A stretch of DNA of 64,000 bases from Planoprotostelium fungivorum (lineage: Eukaryota; Evosea; Variosea; Cavosteliida; Cavosteliaceae): NCBI GenBank assembly GCA_003024175.1, contig MDYQ01000020.1:62001-126000 (forward strand), given 5' to 3'. Below are positions 58,615 through 64,000 of the stretch, piece after piece; position 1 is the first letter of the stretch; the number at the start of each line of letters is the position of its first letter. The translations under genes and the position numbers were made by a program. The notes beneath the pieces were generated by a model, which worked only from the letters and a program-made list of their open reading frames with translations, was not told where the DNA came from and made no database searches.

Positions 58615-61600
58615 TTAAAACAACTTCTTCTCCCTCTTGATCTTTTGCTGATGCCACATCGGCAGCTTGTAAAACTCTTCCCTTCCGTGTCCGATGACCG
58701 ATGCAAACTCATCATCGGTGAGATAAGACTCTAATTTAGACGTGTCGATGCCCTTGGGGTACTCTTTGTTCAGCAGCTCCTCGTAGGTATACAGTCGGTT
58801 GTACTCCTTTAGAATGTCTTCTACTTTGGTCGCTGTCGTTGGGTTGGGCTGTTGGTTGGGATATTTCGACCAGTCCCAGCCGTGGAAGTGGCAGGTGAAG
58901 GTGTAATCTTCTCTTCCTTCGTAGGCGATGAACAACTGTATGGTGGTGAGTCTTGTTATGAAGAGAATAACGTATGATTTGTATGTCACTGTGTGATGAT
59001 GCATCTCATGATGTTGATGTTGATGACGTTGATGTTGATGTCGATTGTGGATGATGTTGATGATCATGATGATGAGATGTAGCGATCGATTATTTCATTC
59101 AAGTTTGCAAGTGATGATGAAAGAAGAGGATAGATGGAGACATATCTCACGTTATCTTTGGGTATCGTTCGGCCGGCCGGTGCTTTCTCTGCGTATTCGA
59201 CAGCAGTTTCGAGTGACATCTTCTTCTCCTTCTCGTCTGAGTTCTTACCGATCCACACGAACACTCCATCGAACACGGTGTCCAACAGGTACACGTCCTC
59301 CGTCATCAGATCATCTTGACAGAAGTTGACGATCTCTGTCACTTTGAAGATACCTGATCATCATCATCATCACAATCATCATCACAATCATCATCATCAT
59401 CACAATCATCATCATCATCATCACGATCAAGTGAATAGACATACCTGTTCCAATCGAACACTCGAACAGTCTGGGCTGCACCCGGTTTCCCGCCAAAATG
59501 TGCGGATAGGTCCTCCCCTCGCTCCCTTGGGCCCTCTCTAGCACCTGCCAGAAGGCCTCGCTCTCCTTACCCTCCACCAATTCCTCCGTCTTCACACGAG
59601 TTCCCGCGCTCATCTGCTCCACGGTAGTTTTCGCGAATTTTTCCTCGGCCAGAGAGCAGCACCTGCCCTTCCAGATGTAAAAAGTTGACTCGTTGTAGAT
59701 GACGAAACAGCCGAAGGGGGTGAGGCTACTGGTTCTAGGGTAGACCTCTATGGCGTGAACGTTCCAATCATTCGTGCCGTGTACGTGGTACATTCGAGTG
59801 GGAGGAGCGTCCACCTTCTCTTTCCTCAAGTGTACGATGAGTTTCCCGCCAAAAATAGTCAAGAAATGTTTCGGCTCTTTGTTCTGCACGACGCGGACCT
59901 GAACACGTGTCACCCCTCCATCAGTCACGTGACCTCACCTCTTTTGCCATGCCCTTGAGCGTATCATCCATCTCCATGGTCAACACGGCAGACGTTCCCT
60001 TCTCTAAAACAGAAGAGTTTCTGCCCTGCCAGAAGTAGATGAGGAAGCAGTCCTTGTTCTTCCAAATGTAAGAATAGAGAACCAAGTAGGATTCTCCGCT
60101 GTGGAATTCGCCGAGATTTCGCGTGTCGATGGGAATCTTGCGGTTCTCTTCGACGCGCCAGGCTTGGACTTTTCCCCTTCCATCGTCGATGAGGACCTGA
60201 TGATGATGAGCGTGATGTGATGGAGGTGTGAAGAATGTGTGATGTGATGACAGTAGAACGATATCATCAGTGATGTCATCGATGATGATGACATGGTGAT
60301 CATGATGTTGATGATATGTGAGACATGACCATGATGTTGATGTGAGACATGATGATGAACACTTGTCACCTCTTCTTTGATGTTCGTGTTGGGTGTGTGT
60401 AATTTCATCACGTCTATCTTCTCCTGCTCTTGCGCTACGGCCGTATTGAGGCCAACGGGAACTTGTTGCATCTGAATGGGAAGACTGGTACCCCAATTGC
60501 AGAATTTCTCCTTGAACATGACCGTCTCTGCCCCTGGCAATTCTCGAAAGAGAGGAGCGATCCAGAAGTTGTCCTCGCGATCGGCCAAAATGCTCCTTCC
60601 CAATTTCATCGAACCGTTCTTTGTCTTCATGTTGGTCTTTCTGCCTGGTGGAGTTTCACTTGATCGATCACATGATGATGATGTGATGATGTGATGAAGA
60701 GGATGATGATGTGATGACGTTGATGTGATGGTGATGATGATATAGATGGTGGTGATGAGGTGATGCACAGACAGAGACGAAAGATAGAGATAGAGGCTCA
60801 CCTGTCCACACGAATAGCTCTGCGACGGCATCTATGATGTAACAGAATTGTTCCTCCAGCATCTCCTTGTAGATCCTACTGTTGCCCATCTCCTGCAGCT
60901 CGAACGGATCGAGAGCTTCACCGTTGACGTTGTCTATGACTTTGTACAATCTCACTGCTCCCCACACACTCTACATCAGATCAATCTCTCGATCGAATTG
61001 GGACGTCCCAAATCACCTTCTCCGCCTCCGCATCTTCCATTCCCTCCCTGGCGGACGGTACCCTCTCCGGTTTCCCGCCCAAAATTTTCCAGAAATTCGT
61101 GTCGTCCGCACCGTCTTCCAGCACCTGCACTCTAGACACACCGCTCCTGTCTTTGTCTTTGATACTCTTGGCAACGTCCATGGCTTTTCCCTTCACAATT
61201 CGATTGGCCTCTCGACCGTTCCACTGATAGATGATTCCCTCCTTCGCCGTATCTAACAAGAAGACGTCACCCTGTACGATGTCAGAGGAGATCTCGTAGA
61301 AAACTCGTTGAAATGTCGTGGAGAAGTGTGTCACCTGATTGAGAGAAGAGGAAGACATCTCGACGTGACGCGTGAAGATGTTTCTCCTTCCTTTGATTTG
61401 GATGAGCCTGGGCTTGTTCTTGTCGTATTCTGGAATGTGTGAGCCGTGTGCACCTCTCTCGGTGATGGAAGTCTCTTCTCTCTTCTTCTTCTCTTCTGCT
61501 GCCTTCTTGAACATGGCCACTGCATCACTTCCCACCGCAGAAATGAGACCGTAACCGCCCATCTACAACGATCAGATTTGAATCTCAAAAGTGATTTGAA

Positions 61601-64000
61601 AGATTGAAATGATATGAATCGTATGAATGATATAAATGATATGAATGGAATAAATTATATAAGTGATATAAATGATAATACGAATGATTTAAATGATTTA
61701 AATGATATGAACGTTACCTGTGATGTCTTGGCCGCAGCACGTTGTGCTTCGACTTGTGTCGATTTCCCTTGATTCTCTCCCTTCTCCCTCTCGATTCTGA
61801 AGGATTCAGTCCATTACAGCATTCCCTCTCACCTCTTCTGTTCTTCTTCTACCGCCCTCGCCGCTCTCTCCCTCACTGGATTTTTCCTCGCGGCCACTTT
61901 TCTACCGGTGACTCCCACCTTCGATGGTCCAGTCAATTTGGTGGTGGTGAGTGCCTCGGGATATTCGATATCTTCTTCTTCTTCTCCCCTCTCCTTCTTC
62001 TCTTCTTCTTCTCTCTTCTTCTCTTGTTCCTCCTTCTTCTTCTCTTCACTGGCGATCTTGTCTGCTTCATCTTGTTTGGCTTTTCGCTGGAAAAAAGTGA
62101 GAAGTGTTCATTCGATGGAGATCATTCTCTCACCTCCCTCTCTGTCTTGATGTCTTCCGCTTGTCGCTTGATTCGATCTTCCTTCTCTTGTTGTAGCTTC
62201 TTCCTCGTCTCTTCTGCCTGCGAAATTTCAGTGAAATGTCACGTGGAAACATCGTGATATCCTCTCACTTGCAGTCTGGCCGTGCGTACTTCTTCCTCTC
62301 TCGCCTTCTGTTCTGCTTCTTCTTCTCTCTGTCGTATCTGATGAGGTGCAAGTGTTTCTCTTATCTTGGCTTCCTTCTGCTTCTCTTCTTCTGCTCTCTC
62401 TTCCTTCTTCCTCTGCTCATCGATTCTCTTCTGTTCGTCTTCTTTGTTCTTCTTCTCTTCTTCTCTCCTCTTGTCTTCCCGTAGAGATGTCTCCCTCTCT
62501 TCCTCTCTCTTCTTCTCTGCAGCAGTGATGGCGTCCTTCTTCTCTTCTTCTCTCTTCTTCTCCTCTTGTCTCTTCTTCTCTTCTTGTCTCTTCTTCTCTT
62601 CCCTCTCCTGCTCTCTCTTGATCTTCTCCAATTCTCTCTTCTTCTCCTCTACCCTCTCCGCTTCATCTCTCTTCTTCCTCTCTTCCTCTCTCTTCTTCCT
62701 CTCTCTTTCTCTCTCCTTCTCTTCTTCTTCTCTCTTCTTCCTCTCTTCCTCTCTCTTCTCTTCTTCTCTCTTCTCTTCTATTCCCTTGTCTTCTGTTCTC
62801 CTTCTCTCTCCTCCAATCTTGACAGTGGGGCTCCTTCCTTCTTCTAATTCCACCTTCTTACGCTCCCCAATCTTCACTCGATCACTCCTCCCTTCTTCCT
62901 CTATCTCCTCTCTCATCTTCATCTCTTCCACCCTCGCTCTCTCCTTCCTCTCCTCTTCTTCTCTCTCCATCTCTTCTCTCAGCTCTCTCTCCACTTCCTC
63001 ATCGATTCTCTTCTGCTCTTCTTCTTCTAATCGTCTCATGGCCTCCTTGTCTAACGCGGCACGCCCGACCGATTGTCTCGATTTCGATTGTACGGCGTAC
63101 AATTTCGCCTTCTCAAAGTCGATCTTCCTGTGAGTTCCACCCTGTGGTGAAGATTCGACTGAAGAACTTCTCTTGGAGGAGACGGAAGTGGGGCTCGTTG
63201 TAGATGAACCGGATGATTTGGGACTGCTATCGAAGGAGCTCGGGCCGGAATTCTTCCGGTGGGAGGCGATGTCGGGTGACACGCTGGAGGTTCGAGCCAC
63301 GTTGGCCCTGGGTGCGGGCCGCTGCGACCGTTATTCCCCGCCAGAATTCAAATTTCAAATTTCACCTGGATGACTTCGAGGGCGCGAATGGACGGACGTC
63401 GGTCCAAGACGGTCGTGAAGGTGGGGGTGCGTTGTAGATCGTCGAGTATGGTCTTGTGACGTAAGAGAGAGTTGATCCACTTGGTCATGTCCATGATGTT
63501 CTTGGCCTGGAGGATGTGCTGTGTCTTTCTGGACTTGATCTGGAAGCAGCTCATCTCTTGATCGGGCTCCCATTCAGAGAACACGGCGGATTCCAGAGAG
63601 ATTTCACTCAGAGGTTGAGACTGGACACGATCAGTCAACATCGTGATGCGATCATGATGAGATGATCGTGTGATCATGATGACATGATCGTGTGATCATG
63701 ATGAGATCATCAGCACGAGTCGATGTATAATGTTTCACCTCTTTGTATCCTCCCTCGTCTTTGTACTCCGAGAAAACTCCCGATCGTAACACAAAATATC
63801 TCCCACTCCACGATTCCCCGATCCTCTTGTTCAGCACTCCCAATCGATCCAATGAGGCCAACTCAGCCTCCATCTCACTGATGACCTACCCCATCGTTAT
63901 GACGTCATCACACCTCATCACACCTCATCGTGACTCTTCGGTCTCTCCACCTCCTCTTCTGTCATTCTCATTCGAGGCTGTACGGTCGTCGTCTTTCTAT
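58615..64000 (-). CDS. Supervillin-like protein: PH, charged helix, gelsolin repeats, villin headpiece; 5' end missing
   Basis: An actin-binding protein of the villin superfamily. The 5' part lies outside the right edge. The visible chain opens with a PH domain (LGVLNKRIGESWSGRYFVLR, SCFQIKSRKTQHILQAKNIM, MTKWINSLL), then a Ser-rich linker and about 300 residues of extreme KREEEKK-type charged helix. Gelsolin repeats follow: LIQIKGRRNIFTRHVEMSSS, GDVFLLDTAKEGIIYQWNG, FWKILGGKPERVPSA; further repeats include AFWQVLERAQGSEGRTYP. It ends with a villin headpiece, YPKGIDTSKLESYLTDDEFA and WHQQKIKREKKLF. The gelsolin part resembles supervillin (LIQIKGRRxxxTR) more than villin itself. TAA is at 58615-58617. 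Confidence 0.87.
59342..59430. repeat. (ATC)n-rich intron repeat in the supervillin-like gene
   Basis: TCATCATCATCATCACAATC units fill most of an intron between gelsolin-repeat exons. A similar tract occurs in another intron of the same gene near 60660-60760. Confidence 0.85.
61585..61715. repeat. AT-rich ATGATATAA repeat intron in the supervillin-like gene
   Basis: Units such as ATGATATAAATGATATGAAT and ATGATTTAAATG repeat in an intron between the long charged-helix exons and the exon coding MGGYGLISAVGSD. It is much more AT-rich than its surroundings. Confidence 0.8.
62239..63100 (-). repeat. In-frame Glu/Lys/Arg low-complexity region of supervillin-like protein
   Basis: On the plus strand this is a long CTTCTTCTCTTC pyrimidine tract; on the coding strand it gives repeated KKREEERKKR units for nearly 290 codons, with no stop and no intron. 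It predicts a single long charged helix or coiled coil. Confidence 0.85.
63635..63715. repeat. GATCATGATGA palindromic repeat in an intron after the PH-domain start
   Basis: A block near 63648 (GATGAGATGATCGTGTGATC followed by ATGATGAC-type sequence) is present at least twice. The core GATCATGATC is close to self-complementary. Confidence 0.75.

Noticed and set aside
51850-61080. E2F-like TTTCCCGCC sites
   Set aside because: Several copies (59487, 59842, 61069) are simply codons for GGK/AGN motifs in gelsolin repeats on the other strand; intronic copies are noted separately as intron words, not as E2F sites.

Overview
This window is nuclear DNA from a compact, intron-rich unicellular eukaryote. 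About two dozen protein-coding genes lie close together on both strands. Nearly every gene is split by short introns, mostly 35-90 nt, with GTGAG-type 5' splice sites and a TGAC/CTAAC-like branch word close to the 3' AG. Convergent genes may end within a few bases of each other (4 bp at 5241/5246, 18 bp at 35911/35930), and several divergent pairs share 80-200 bp promoters. The content (BBS8, the nexin-dynein regulatory subunit DRC2, a PACT-domain coiled-coil protein, dynactin p62, KIF-binding protein, a supervillin-like actin protein and a secreted papain with an extra N-terminal domain) indicates an organism with a motile cilium and a strong actin cytoskeleton. F-box/ankyrin-like tandem genes, LRR plus beta-helix surface proteins and the protease type suggest an amoeboid flagellate or amoebozoan of the protosteloid/myxogastrid kind. 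That placement is inference, not demonstrated.

Layout, left: a 3'-truncated secreted protein (minus, to 1458), a mitochondrial carrier (minus, 1850-3177), dynactin subunit 4 (plus, 3356-5241), a large RGS / KIAA0513-SBF2-like / coiled-coil / MATH protein (minus, 5246-9472) and BBS8 (minus, 9635-11493). Next come two tandem F-box/ankyrin-like paralogues (plus, 11577-15501), and a 5.5-kb secreted protein joining an LRR array to a GG-rich beta-helix (minus, 15592-21091).

Middle: DRC2 (minus) is divergent from PUM3/Puf6 (plus), which is tail-to-tail with a Pumilio-type PUF gene (minus). Then a CXorf65-like gene and an unrecognised gene (plus), NUP50 (minus), a FAM184-like coiled-coil gene (plus), SAC1 phosphatase (minus), CCDC124 (plus), KIF-binding protein (minus), an FZL-type dynamin with a mitochondrial-looking presequence (plus), and isopentenyl-diphosphate isomerase (minus).

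Right: three identical tRNA-Lys(CTT) genes surround a two-TM membrane protein gene; then the PACT-domain coiled-coil gene (plus), the papain-family protease (plus), an ERI1-like exonuclease (plus), tRNA-Ala(AGC) (minus), and a supervillin-like gene (minus) running off the right edge. No virus-derived element, CRISPR array or transposon was recognised. Two features were not expected: a dispersed 10-mer, TCTACAACGA, found 17 times exactly in introns, exons, a promoter and one tandem array, and several multidomain proteins with architectures I do not recognise. CDS coordinates below are whole gene spans (start codon to stop codon, introns included). Splice sites were placed by eye.
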